NCBI RefSeq assembly: GCF_051014685.1
Contig: NW_027478717.1
Span: forward strand, 558,001 to 622,000
Length of the DNA stretch: 64,000 nt
From: Ptiloglossa arizonensis
Lineage: Eukaryota; Arthropoda; Insecta; Hymenoptera; Colletidae
Direction: 5' to 3'
Shown here in pieces: positions 10,906 through 23,215 of this stretch (position 1 is its first letter; each line of letters starts with the position of its first letter). The translations under genes were made by a program, and so were the position numbers. The notes below the pieces were generated by a model. The model saw only the letters and a program-made list of their open reading frames with translations, did no database searches and had not been told where the DNA came from.

Positions 10906-11377
10906 CCAGAATGCCCTAGGGAAAAAATACGCATATCGTTATAATCGGGCGAGTTCCTACTTTCAGACGCAGCAGGAATTTTTGGGTTTGGTCAATCCGT
11001 TCGCGAGATATGGGACTTTGAAGCTAAGAAATGGTTGAGAAGACAACAAATTTTTCGCAATTCTGCTGCTCCAAACGCTTAACCAGAATGGGCTAGGGAA
11101 AAAATACACGTACCGTTGTAATCGGGCGAGTTTCTACTTTCACACGCAACAGGAATTTTTGGGTTAGGTCAATCCGTCCGCGAGATATGGGAGTTTGAAG
11201 CCAAGAAATGGTTGAGAAGACAAAAAATTTTTCGCAATTCTGCTGCTCCAAACGCTTAACCAGAATGGCCTATGGAAAAAATACAAATACCGTTGTAATC
11301 GGGCGAGTTTCTACTTTCAGATGCAACAGGAATTTTTGGGTTCGGTCAATCCGTTCGCGAGATATGGGAGTTTGAAG

Positions 11378-14300
11378 CCAAGAAATGGTTGAGAAGACAA
11401 AAAATTTTTCGCAATTCTGCTGCTCCAAACGCTTAACCAGAATGGCCTGTGGAAAAAATACACATACCGTTGTAATCGGGCGAGTTTCTACTTTCAGATG
11501 CAACAGGAATTTTTGGGTTAGGTCAATCCGTTCGCGAGATATGGGAGTTTGAATCCAAGAAATGGTTGAGAAGGCAAAAAATTTTTCGCAATTCTGCTGC
11601 TCCAAACCCTTAACCAGAATTGCCTAGGGAAAAAATACACATACCGCTGTAATCGGGCGAGTTTCTACTTTCAGATGCAATAGGAATTTTTGGGTTGTGG
11701 TCAATCCGTTCGCGAGATATGGGAGTTTGAAGCCAAGAAATGGTTGAGAAGGCAAAAGATTTTTCGCAATTCTGTTGCTCCAAACGCTTAACCAGAATGG
11801 CTTAGGGAAAAAATACGCATATCGTTGTAATCGGGTGAGCTTCTACTTTCAGACGCAGCAGGAACTTCTGGGTTTGGTCAATCCGTTCGCGAGATATGGG
11901 AGTTTGAAGCCAAGAAATGGTTGAGAAGGCAAAAAATTTTTCGCAATTCTGCTGCTCCAAACGCTTAACCAGAATGGCCTAGGGAAAAAATACACATACC
12001 GTTGTAATCGGGCGAGTTTCTACTTTCAGATGCAACAGGAATTTTTGGGTTAGTTCAATCCGTTCGCGAGATATGGGAGTTTGAAGCTAAGAAATGGTTA
12101 AGAAGGCAACAAATTTTTCGCACTTCTGCTGCTCCAAACGCTTAACCAGAATGGCCTAGGGAGAAAATACACATACCGTTGTAATCGGGCGAGTTTCTAC
12201 TTTCAGACGCAACAGGAATTTTTGGGTTAGGTCAATCCGTTCGCGAGATATGGGAGTTTGAAGCCAAGATATGGTTGAGAAGGCATACAATTTTTGGTAA
12301 TTCTGCTGATCCAAACTCTTAACCAGAATGCCCTAGGGAAAAAATATACATACCGCTGTAGTCGGGCGAGTTTATACTTTCAGATGCAATAGGAATTTTT
12401 GGGTTAGGTCCATCCGTTCGCTAGATATGGGAGTTTGAAGCCAAGAAATGGTTGAGAAGGCAAAAAATTTTTCGCACTTCTGCTGCTCCAAACGCTTAAC
12501 CAGAATGGCCTGTGGAAAAAATACACATACCGTTGTAATCGGGCGAGTTTCTACTTTCAGATGCAATAGGAATTTTTGGGTTACGTCAATCCGTTCGCGA
12601 GATTTGGGAGTTTGAAGCGAAGAAATGGTTGAGAAGACAATAAATTTTTCGCACTTCTGCTGCTCCAATCGCGTAACCAGTATGGCCTAAGGGAAAAATA
12701 CACGTACCGTTGTAATCGGGCGAGTTTCTACTTTCAGATGCAATAGGAATTTTTGGGTTACGTCAATCCGTTCGCGAGATTTGGGAGTTTGAAGCTAAGA
12801 AATGGTTGAGAAGACAACAAATTTTTCGCAATTCTGCTGCTGCAAACGCTTAACCAGAATGGCCTATGGAAAAAATACACATACCGTTGTAATCGAGCGA
12901 GTTTCTACTTTCAGATGCAATAGGAATTTTTGGGTTAGGTCAATCCGTTCGCGAGATATGGGAGTTTGAAGCCAAGAAATGGTTGAGAAGGCAAAAAATT
13001 TTTCGCACTTCTGCTGCTCCAAACGCTTAACCAGAATGGCCTAGGGAAAAAAATACGCATATCGTTATAATCGGGCGAGTTTCTACTTTCAGACGCAGCA
13101 GGAATTTTTGGGTTTGGTCAATCCGTTCGCGAGATATGGGAGTTTGAAGCTAAGAAATGGTTGAGAAGACAACAAATTTTTCGCAATTCTGCTGCTCCAA
13201 ACGCTTAACCAGAATGGGCTAGGGAAAAAATACACGTACCGTTGTAATCGGGGAGTTTCTACTTTCACACGCAACAGGAATTTTTGGGTTAGGTCAATCC
13301 GTCCGCCAGATATGGGAGTTTGAAACCAAGAAATGGTTGAGAAGACAAAAAATTTTTCGCAATTCTGCTGCTCCAAACGCTTAACCAGAATGGCCTATGG
13401 AAAAAATACACATACCCTTGTAATCGGGTGAGTTTGTACTTTCAGATGCAACAGGAATTTTTGGGTTAGGTCAATCCGTTCGCGAGATATGGGAGTTTGA
13501 ATCCAAGAAATGGTTGAGTAGGCAAAAAATTTTTCGCAATTCTGCTGCTCCAAACCCTTAACCAGAATTGCCTAGGGAAAAAATACACATACCGCTGTAA
13601 TCGGGCGAGTTTCTACTTTCAGATGCAATAGGAATTTTTGGGTTGTGGTCAATCCGTTCGCGAGATATGGGAGTTTGAAGCCAAGAAATGGTTGAGAAGG
13701 CAAAAGATTTTTCGCAATTCTGTTGCTCCAAACGCTTAACCAGAATGGCTTAGGGAAAAAATACGCATATCGTTGTAATCGGGTGAGTTTCTACTTTCAG
13801 ACGCAGCAGGAACTTCTGGGTTTGGTCAATCCGTTCGCGAGATATGGGAGTTTGAAGCCAAGAAATGGTTGAGAAGGCAAAAAATTTTTCGCAATTCTGC
13901 TGCTCCAAACGCTTAACCAGAATGGCCTAGGGAAAAAATACACATACCGTTGTAATCGGGCGAGTTTCTACTTTCAGATGCAACAGGAATTTTTGGGTTA
14001 GTTCAATCCGTTCGCGAGATATGGGAGTTTGAAGCTAAGAAATGGTTAAGAAGGCAACAAATTTTTCGCACTTCTGCTGCTCCAAACGCTTAACCAGAAT
14101 GGCCTAGGGAGAAAATACACATACCGTTGTAATCGGGCGAGTTTCTACTTTCAGACGCAACAGGAATTTTTGGGTTAGGTCAATCCGTTCGCGAGATATG
14201 GGAGTTTGAAGCCAAGATATGGTTGAGAAGGCATACAATTTTTGGTAATTCTGCTGATCCAAACGCTTAACCAGAATGCCCTAGGGAAAAAATATACATA

Positions 14301-17300
14301 CCGCTGTAGTCGGGCGAGTTTATACTTTCAGATGCAATAGGAATTTTTGGGTTAGGTCCATCCGTTCGCTAGATATGGCAGTTTGAAGCCAAGAAATGGT
14401 TGAGGAGGCAAAAAATTTTTCGCAATTCTGCTGCTCCAAACGCTTAACCAGAATGGCCTAGGGAAAAAATACACATACCGTTGTAATCGGGCGAGTTTCT
14501 ATTATCAGATGCAATAGGAATTTTTGGGTTAGGTCAATCCGTTCGCGAGATATGGGAGCTTGAAGCTAAGAAATGGTTAAGAAGGCAAAAAATTGTTCGC
14601 TATTCTGCTGCTTCAAACGCTTGACCAGAATGGCCTAGGGAAAAAATACACATACCGTTGTAATCGGGCGAGTTTCTTCTTTCAGATGCAACAGGAAAAT
14701 TTGGGTTAGGTCAATCCGTTCGCGAGATATGGGAGTTTGAAGCCAAGAAATGGTTGAGAAGGCAAAAAATTATTCGCTATTCTGCTGCTTCTAACGCTTA
14801 ACCAGAATGGCCTAGGGAAAAAATACACATACCGTTGTAATCGGGCGAGTTTCTTCTTTCAGATGCAACAGGAATTTTTGGGTTAGGTCAATCCGTTCGC
14901 GAGATATGGGAGTTTGAAGCTAAGAAATGGTAAAGAAGACAACAAATTGTTCGCACTACTGCTGCTCCAAACGCTTAACTAGAATGGCCTAGGGAAAAAA
15001 TACACATACCGTTGTAATCGGGCGAGTTTCTACTTTCAGACGCAACAGGAACTTTTGGGTTAGGTCAATCCGTTCGCGTGATATGGGAGTTTGAAGCCAA
15101 GAAATGGTTTAGAAGGCAAAAAATTTTTCGCAATTCTGCTGCTCCAAACGCTTAACCAGAATGGCCTAGGGAAAAAATACACACACCGTTGTAATCGGGC
15201 GAGTTTCTACTTTCAGATGCAACAGGAATTTTTGGGTTAGTTCAATCCGTTCGCGAGATATGGGAGTTTGGAGCCAAGAAATGGTTGAGAATGCAAACAA
15301 TTTTTCGCACTTCTGCTGCTCCAAACGCTTAACCAGAATGGCCTAGGGAAAAAATACACATACCGTTGTAATCGGGCGAGTTTCTACTTTCACACGCAAC
15401 AGGAATTTTTGGGATAGGTCTATCCGTTCGCGAGATATGGGAGTTTGAAGCCAAGAAATGGTTGGAAGGCATACAATTTTTGGTAATTCTGCGGATCCAA
15501 ACGCTTAACCAGAATGCCCTAGGGAAAAAATATACATACCGCTGTAGTCGGGCGAGTTTATACTTTCAGATGCAATAGGAATTTTTGGGTTAGGTCCATC
15601 CGTTCGCTAGATATGGCAGTTTGAAGCCAAGAAATGGTTGAGAAGGCAAAAAATTTTTCGCAATTCTGCTGCTCCAAACGCTTAACCAGAATGGCCTAGG
15701 GAAAAAATACACTTACCGTTGTAATCGGGCGAGTTTCTATTATCAGATGCAATAGGAATTTTTGGGTTAGGTCAATCCGTTCGCGATATATGGGAGTTTG
15801 AAGCCAAGAAATCTATGAGAAGGAACAAAATTTTTCGCAATTCTGCTGCTCCAAACGCTTAACCAGAATGGGCTAGGGAAAAAATACACGTACCGTTGTA
15901 ATCGGGCGAGTTTCTACTTTCACACGCAACAGGAATTTTTGGGTTAGGTCGATCCGTCCGCGAGATATGGGAGTTTGAAGCCAAGAAATGGTTGAAAAGA
16001 CAAAAAATTTTTCGCAATTCTGCTGCTCCAAACGCTTAACCAGAATGGCCTATGGAAAAAATACACATACCGTTGTAATCGGGCGAGTTTCTACTTTCAG
16101 ACGCAACAGGAACTTTTGGGTTAGGTCAATCCGTTCGCGTGATATGGGAGTTTGAAGCCAAGAAATGGTTTAGAGGGCAAAAAATTTTTCATAATTCTGC
16201 TGCTCCAAACGCTTAACCAGAATGGCCTAGGGAAAAAATACACATACTGTTGTAATCGGCGAGTTTCTACTTTCAGTTGCAACAGGAATTTTTGGGTTAG
16301 GTCAATCCGTTCGCGAGATATGGGACTTTGGAGCCAAGAAATGGTTGAGAAGGCAAAAAATTTTTGCAATTCCGCTGCTCCAAACGCTTAACCAGAATGG
16401 CCTAGGGAAAAAATACACATACCGTTGTAATCGGGCGAGTTTCTACTTTCAGACGCAATAGGAATTTTTGGGTTAGGTCAATCCGTCCGCGACATATGGG
16501 AGTTTGAAGACAAGAAATGGTTGAGAAGCCAAAAAATTTTTCGCAATTATGCTGCTCCAAACGCTTAACCAGAATGGCCTATGGAAAAAATACACATACC
16601 GTTGTAATCGGGCGAGTTTCTACTTTCAGATGCAACAGGAATTTTTGGGTTAGGTCAATCCGTTCGCGAGATATGGGAGTTTGAAGACAGGAAATGGTTG
16701 AGAAGGCAAAAAATTTTTCGCAATTCTGCTGCTCCAAAGGCTTAACCAGAATGGCCTAGGGAAAAAATACACATACCGTTGTAATCGAGCGAGTTTCTAC
16801 TTTCAGATGCAATAGGAATTTTTGGGTTAGGTCAATCCGTTCGCGAGATATGGGAGTTTGAAGCCAAGAAATGGTTGAGAAGGCAAAAAATTTTTCGCAC
16901 TTCTGCTGCTCCAAACGCTTAACCAGAATGGCCTAGGGAAAAAATACGCATATCGTTATAATCGGGCGAGTTTCTACTTTCAGACGCAGCAGGAATTTTT
17001 GGGTTTGGTCAAACCGTTCGCGAGATATGGGACTTTGAAGCTAAGAAATGGTTGAGAAGACAACAAATTTTTCGCAATTCTGCTGCTCCAAATGCTTAAC
17101 CAGAATGGGCTAGGGAAAAAATACACGTACCGTTGTAATCGGGCGAGTTTCTACTTTCACACGCAACAGGAATTTTTGGGTTAGGTCAATCCGTACGCGA
17201 GATATGGGAGTTTGAAACCAAGAAATGGTTGAGAAGACAAAAAATTTTTCGCAATTCTGCTGCTCCAAACGCTTAACCAGAATGGCCTATGGAAAAAATA

Positions 17301-20224
17301 CACATACCGTTGTAATCGGGCGAGTTTCTACTTTCAGATGCTACAGGAATTTTTGGGTTAGGTCAATCTGTTCGCGAGATATGGGAGTTTGAAGCCAAGA
17401 AATGGTTGAGAAGGCAAAACATTTTTCGCAATTCTGCTGCTCCAAACGCTTAACCAGAATGGCCTAGGGAAAAAATACGCATATCGTTATAATCGGGCGA
17501 GTTTCTACTTTCAGACGCAGCAGGAATTTTTGGGTTTGGTCAATCCGTTCGCGAGATATGGGACTTTGAAGCTAAGAAATGGTTGAGAAGACAACAAATT
17601 TTTCGCAATTCTGCTGCTCCAAACGCTTAACCAGAATGGGCTAGGGAAAAAATACACGCACCGTTGTAATCGGGCGAGTTTCTACTTTCACACGCAACAG
17701 GAATTTTGGGGTTAGGTCAATCCGTCCGCGAGATATGGGAGTTTGAAGCCAAGAAATGGTTGAGAAGACAAAAAATTTTTCGCAATTCTGCTGCTCCAAA
17801 CGCTTAACCAGAATGGCCTATGGAAAAAATACACATACCGCTGTAATCGGGCGAGTTTCTACTTTCAGATGCAACAGGAATTTTTGGGTTAGGTCAATCC
17901 GTTCGCGAGATATGGGAGTTTGAAGCCAAGAAATGGTTGAGAAGACAAAAAATTTTTCGCAATTCTGCTGCTCCACACGCTTAACCAGAATGGCCTATGG
18001 AAAAAATACACATACCGTTGTAATCGGGCGAGTTTCTACTTTCAGACGCAACAGTAACTTTTGGGTTAGGTCAATCCGTTCGCGTGATATGGGAGTTTGA
18101 AGCCAAGAAATGGTTTAGAAGGCAAAAAATTTTTCGCAATTCTGCTGCTCCAAACGCTTAACCAGATTGGCCTAGGGAAAAAATACACATACTGTTGTAA
18201 TCGGCGAGTTTCTACTTTCAGGTGCAACAGGAATTTTTGGGTTAGGTCAATCCGTTCGCGATATATGGGAGTTTGAAGCCAAGAAATGGTTGAGAAGGCA
18301 AAACATTTTTCGCAATTCTGCTGCTCCAAACGCTTAACCAGAATTGCCTAGGGAAAAAATACACATACCGCTGTAATCGGGCGAGTTTCTACTTTCAGAT
18401 GCAATAGGAATTTTTGGGTTAGGTCAATCCGTTCGCGAGATATGGGAGTTTGAAGCCAAGAAATGGTTGAGAAGGTAAAACATTTTTTGCAATTCTGCTG
18501 CTCCAAACCCTTAACCAGAATTGCCTAGGGAAAAAATACACATACCGCTGTAATCGGGCGAGTTTCTACTTTCAGATGCAACAGGAATTTTTGGGTTAGG
18601 TCAATCCGTTCGCGAGATATGGGAGTTTGAAGCCAAGAAATGGTTGAGAAGGCAAAAGATTTTTCACAATTCTGCTGCTCCAAACGCTTAACCAGAATGG
18701 CTTTGGGAAAAAATACGCATATCGTTATAATCGGGCGAGTTTCTACTTTCAGACGCAGCAGGAATTTTTGGGTTTGGTCAATCCGTTCGCGAGATATGGG
18801 AGTTTGAAGCCAAGAAATGGTTGGGAATGCAAACAATTTTTCGCTATTCTGCTGCTCCAAACTCTTAACCAGAATAGGCTATTGAAAAAATACACATACC
18901 GTTGTAATCGGGCGAGTTTCTACTTTCACACGCAACAGGAATTTTTGGGTTAGGTCTATCCGTTCGCGAGATATGGGAGTTTGAAGCCAAGAAATGGTTG
19001 AGAAAGCATACAATTTTTGGTAATTCTGCTGATCCAAACCCTTATCCAGAATGCCCTAGGGAAAAAATATACATACCGCTGTAGTCGGGCGAGTTTATAC
19101 TTTCAGATGCAATAGGAATTTTTGGGTTAGGTCCATCCGTTCGCTAGATATGGCAGTTTGAAGCCAAGAAATGGTTGAGACGGCAAAAAATTTTTCGCAA
19201 TTCTGCTGCTCCAAACGCTTAACCAGAATGGCCTAGGGAAAAAATACACATACCGTTGTAATCGGGCGAGTTTCTACTTTCAGACGCAACAGGAACTTTT
19301 GGGTTAGGTCGATCCGTTCGCGTGATATGGGAGTTTGAAGCCAAGAAATGGTTTAGAAGGCAAAAAATTTTTCGCAATTCTGCTGCTCCAAACGCTTAAC
19401 CAGAATGGCCTAGGGAAAAAATACACATACTGTTGTAATCGGCGAGTTTCTACTTTCAGGTGCAACAGGAATTTTTGGGTTAGGTCAATCCGTTCGCGAT
19501 ATATGGGAGTTTGAAACCAAGAAATGGTTGAGAAGGCAAAAAATTTTTCGCAATTCTGCTGCTCCAAACGCTTAACCAGAATTGCCTAGGGAAAAAATAC
19601 ACATACCGCTGTAATCGGGCGAGTTTCTACTTTCAGATGCAATAGGAATTTTTGGGTTAGGTCAATCCGTTCGCGAGATATGGGAGTTTGAAGCCAAGAA
19701 ATGGTTGAGAAGGTAAAACATTTTTTGCAATTCTGCTGCTCCAAACGCTTAACCAGAATGCCCTAGGGAAAAAATACGCATATCGTTATAATCGGGCGAG
19801 TTCCTACTTTCAGACGCAGCAGGAATTTTTGGGTTTGGTCAATCCGTTCGCGAGATATGGGACTTTGAAGCTAAGAAATGGTTGAGAAGACAACAAATTT
19901 TTCGCAATTCTGCTGCTCCAAACGCTTAACCAGAATGGGCTAGGGAAAAAATACACGTACCGTTGTAATCGGGCGAGTTTCTACTTTCACACGCAACAGG
20001 AATTTTTGGGTTAGGTCAATCCGTCCGCGAGATATGGGAGTTTGAAGCCAAGAAATGGTTGAGAAGACAAAAAATTTTTCGCAATTCTGCTGCTCCAAAC
20101 GCTTAACCAGAATGGCCTATGGAAAAAATACAAATACCGTTGTAATCGGGCGAGTTTCTACTTTCAGATGCAACAGGAATTTTTGGGTTCGGTCAATCCG
20201 TTCGCGAGATATGGGAGTTTGAAG
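11378..20224 (+). repeat. 50-monomer block, copy B, directly adjoining copy A
   Basis: This is the second tandem copy of 2,530-11,377. The identity runs on to 20,295, where cctatgg replaces the cctgtgg found at 11,449. The exchange point therefore lies in the 71 bp at 11,378-11,448, which are identical in all three junction contexts. The A-B join with no spacer is the structure expected from one unequal crossover or a duplication, and the very low divergence implies it is recent. An assembly duplication is the alternative. Confidence 0.93.
12423..14377 (+). repeat. 11-monomer HOR unit in copy B
   Basis: This is the counterpart of 3,575-5,530 at an offset of 8,847-8,848 bp. The partial unit before it (11,378-12,422) is the counterpart of 2,530-3,574. 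A 1-bp loss at 13,248 (atcggggag) and gaggaggc near 14,402 are private to this copy. Confidence 0.8.
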
Positions 20225-20916
20225 CCAAGAAATGGTTGAGAAGACAAAAAATTTTTCGCAATTCTGCTGCTCCAAACGCTTAACCAGAATGGCCTATGGA
20301 AAAAATACACATACCGTTGTAATCGGGTGAGTTTCTACTTTCAGATGCAACAGGAATTTTTGGGTTAGGTCAATCCGTTCGCGAGATATGGGAGTTTGAA
20401 GCCAAGAAATGGTTGAGAAGGCAAAAAATTTTTCGCAATTCTGCTGCTCCAAACGCTTAACCGGAATAGCCTAGGGAAAAAATACACATACCGCTGTAAT
20501 CGGGCGAGTTTCTACTTTCAGATGCAACAGGAATTTTGGGTTAGGTCAATCCGTTCGCGAGATATGGGAGTTTGAAGCCAAGAAATGGTTGAGAAGGCAA
20601 AAAATTTTTCGCAATTCTGCTGCTCCAAACGCTTAACCAGAATGGCCTAGGGAGAAAATACGCATACCGTTGTAATCGGGCGAGTTTCTACTTTCAGATG
20701 CAATAGGAATTTTTGGGATAGATCAAACCGTTCGCGAGATATGAGACTTTGAAGCCAAGAAATGGTTGAGAAGGCAAAAAATTTTTCGCAATTCTGCTGC
20801 TCCAAACGCTTAACCAGAATGGCCTAGGGAAAAAATACACATACCGTTGTAATCGGGCGAGTTTCTACTTTCAGATGCAATAGGAAATTTTGGGTTACGT
20901 CAATCCGTTCGCGAGG
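18618..20916 (+). repeat. 13-monomer HOR, unit 1 (2,299 bp)
   Basis: Identity with the next unit begins at 18,618, right after the gagatatg/gaggtatg difference at 18,617/20,916. 13 x 177 is 2,301, so the unit is two bases short. Its first 1.6 kb is the tail of copy B of the 50-mer and also exists in copy A (9,770-11,377), so the 13-mer arose by re-using the end of the 50-mer block. It carries gatccaaacccttatcc, gggcgagtttatac and gagttcctac markers. Confidence 0.93.
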
Positions 20917-23215
20917 TATGGGAGTTTGAAGCCAAGAAATGGTTGAGAAGGCAAAAGATTTTTCACAATTCTGCTGCTCCAAACGCTTAACCAGAATGGC
21001 TTTGGGAAAAAATACGCATATCGTTATAATCGGGCGAGTTTCTACTTTCAGACGCAGCAGGAATTTTTGGGTTTGGTCAATCCGTTCGCGAGATATGGGA
21101 GTTTGAAGCCAAGAAATGGTTGGGAATGCAAACAATTTTTCGCTATTCTGCTGCTCCAAACTCTTAACCAGAATAGGCTATTGAAAAAATACACATACCG
21201 TTGTAATCGGGCGAGTTTCTACTTTCACACGCAACAGGAATTTTTGGGTTAGGTCTATCCGTTCGCGAGATATGGGAGTTTGAAGCCAAGAAATGGTTGA
21301 GAAAGCATACAATTTTTGGTAATTCTGCTGATCCAAACCCTTATCCAGAATGCCCTAGGGAAAAAATATACATACCGCTGTAGTCGGGCGAGTTTATACT
21401 TTCAGATGCAATAGGAATTTTTGGGTTAGGTCCATCCGTTCGCTAGATATGGCAGTTTGAAGCCAAGAAATGGTTGAGACGGCAAAAAATTTTTCGCAAT
21501 TCTGCTGCTCCAAACGCTTAACCAGAATGGCCTAGGGAAAAAATACACATACCGTTGTAATCGGGCGAGTTTCTACTTTCAGACGCAACAGGAACTTTTG
21601 GGTTAGGTCAATCCGTTCGCGTGATATGGGAGTTTGAAGCCAAGAAATGGTTTAGAAGGCAAAAAATTTTTCGCAATTCTGCTGCTCCAAACGCTTAACC
21701 AGAATGGCCTAGGGAAAAAATACACATACTGTTGTAATCGGCGAGTTTCTACTTTCAGGTGCAACAGGAATTTTTGGGTTAGGTCAATCCGTTCGCGATA
21801 TATGGGAGTTTGAAACCAAGAAATGGTTGAGAAGGCAAAAAATTTTTCGCAATTCTGCTGCTCCAAACGCTTAACCAGAATTGCCTAGGGAAAAAATACA
21901 CATACCGCTGTAATCGGGCGAGTTTCTACTTTCAGATGCAATAGGAATTTTTGGGTTAGGTCAATCCGTTCGCGAGATATGGGAGTTTGAAGCCAAGAAA
22001 TGGTTGAGAAGGTAAAACATTTTTTGCAATTCTGCTGCTCCAAACGCTTAACCAGAATGCCCTAGGGAAAAAATACGCATATCGTTATAATCGGGCGAGT
22101 TCCTACTTTCAGACGCAGCAGGAATTTTTGGGTTTGGTCAATCCGTTCGCGAGATATGGGACTTTGAAGCTAAGAAATGGTTGAGAAGACAACAAATTTT
22201 TCGCAATTCTGCTGCTCCAAACGCTTAACCAGAATGGGCTAGGGAAAAAATACACGTACCGTTGTAATCGGGCGAGTTTCTACTTTCACACGCAACAGGA
22301 ATTTTTGGGTTAGGTCAATCCGTCCGCGAGATATGGGAGTTTGAAGCCAAGAAATGGTTGAGAAGACAAAAAATTTTTCGCAATTCTGCTGCTCCAAACG
22401 CTTAACCAGAATGGCCTATGGAAAAAATACAAATACCGTTGTAATCGGGCGAGTTTCTACTTTCAGATGCAACAGGAATTTTTGGGTTCGGTCAATCCGT
22501 TCGCGAGATATGGGAGTTTGAAGCCAAGAAATGGTTGAGAAGACAAAAAATTTTTCGCAATTCTGCTGCTCCAAACGCTTAACCAGAATGGCCTATGGAA
22601 AAAATACACATACCGTTGTAATCGGGTGAGTTTCTACTTTCAGATGCAACAGGAATTTTTGGGTTAGGTCAATCCGTTCGCGAGATATGGGAGTTTGAAG
22701 CCAAGAAATGGTTGAGAAGGCAAAAAATTTTTCGCAATTCTGCTGCTCCAAACGCTTAACCGGAATAGCCTAGGGAAAAAATACACATACCGCTGTAATC
22801 GGGCGAGTTTCTACTTTCAGATGCAACAGGAATTTTGGGTTAGGTCAATCCGTTCGCGAGATATGGGAGTTTGAAGCCAAGAAATGGTTGAGAAGGCAAA
22901 AAATTTTTCGCAATTCTGCTGCTCCAAACGCTTAACCAGAATGGCCTAGGGAGAAAATACGCATACCGTTGTAATCGGGCGAGTTTCTACTTTCAGATGC
23001 AATAGGAATTTTTGGGATAGATCAAACCGTTCGCGAGATATGAGACTTTGAAGCCAAGAAATGGTTGAGAAGGCAAAAAATTTTTCGCAATTCTGCTGCT
23101 CCAAACGCTTAACCAGAATGGCCTAGGGAAAAAATACACATACCGTTGTAATCGGGCGAGTTTCTACTTTCAGATGCAATAGGAAATTTTGGGTTACGTC
23201 AATCCGTTCGCGAGG
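20917..23215 (+). repeat. 13-monomer HOR, unit 2
   Basis: Exact-looking repeat of unit 1 at +2,299 bp. One visible change is gtcaatccg at about 21,608 where unit 1 has gtcgatccg. It includes the 176-bp monomer with aggaattttgggtt (20,530 equivalent, near 22,830) and the gggatagatcaaaccg monomer near 23,015. Confidence 0.93.

Larger units (their letters stand above)
2530..11377 (+). repeat. 50-monomer block, copy A (about 8.85 kb)
   Basis: Every diagnostic variant from 2,530 recurs 8,846-8,848 bp downstream. Examples are the 7,274 region at 16,121, 9,219 at 18,066 and 10,457 at 19,304. Left of 2,530 the copies differ (gaaaccaag versus gaagccaag at 2,529/11,377). 50 x 177 is 8,850, so the block is 50 monomers less a few bases. 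Differences from copy B are few: for example ttcgcgag/tccgcgag near 8,878, cagctg/ccgctg near 8,992, and gggcgag/ggggag near 4,406 versus 13,248. Confidence 0.93.
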
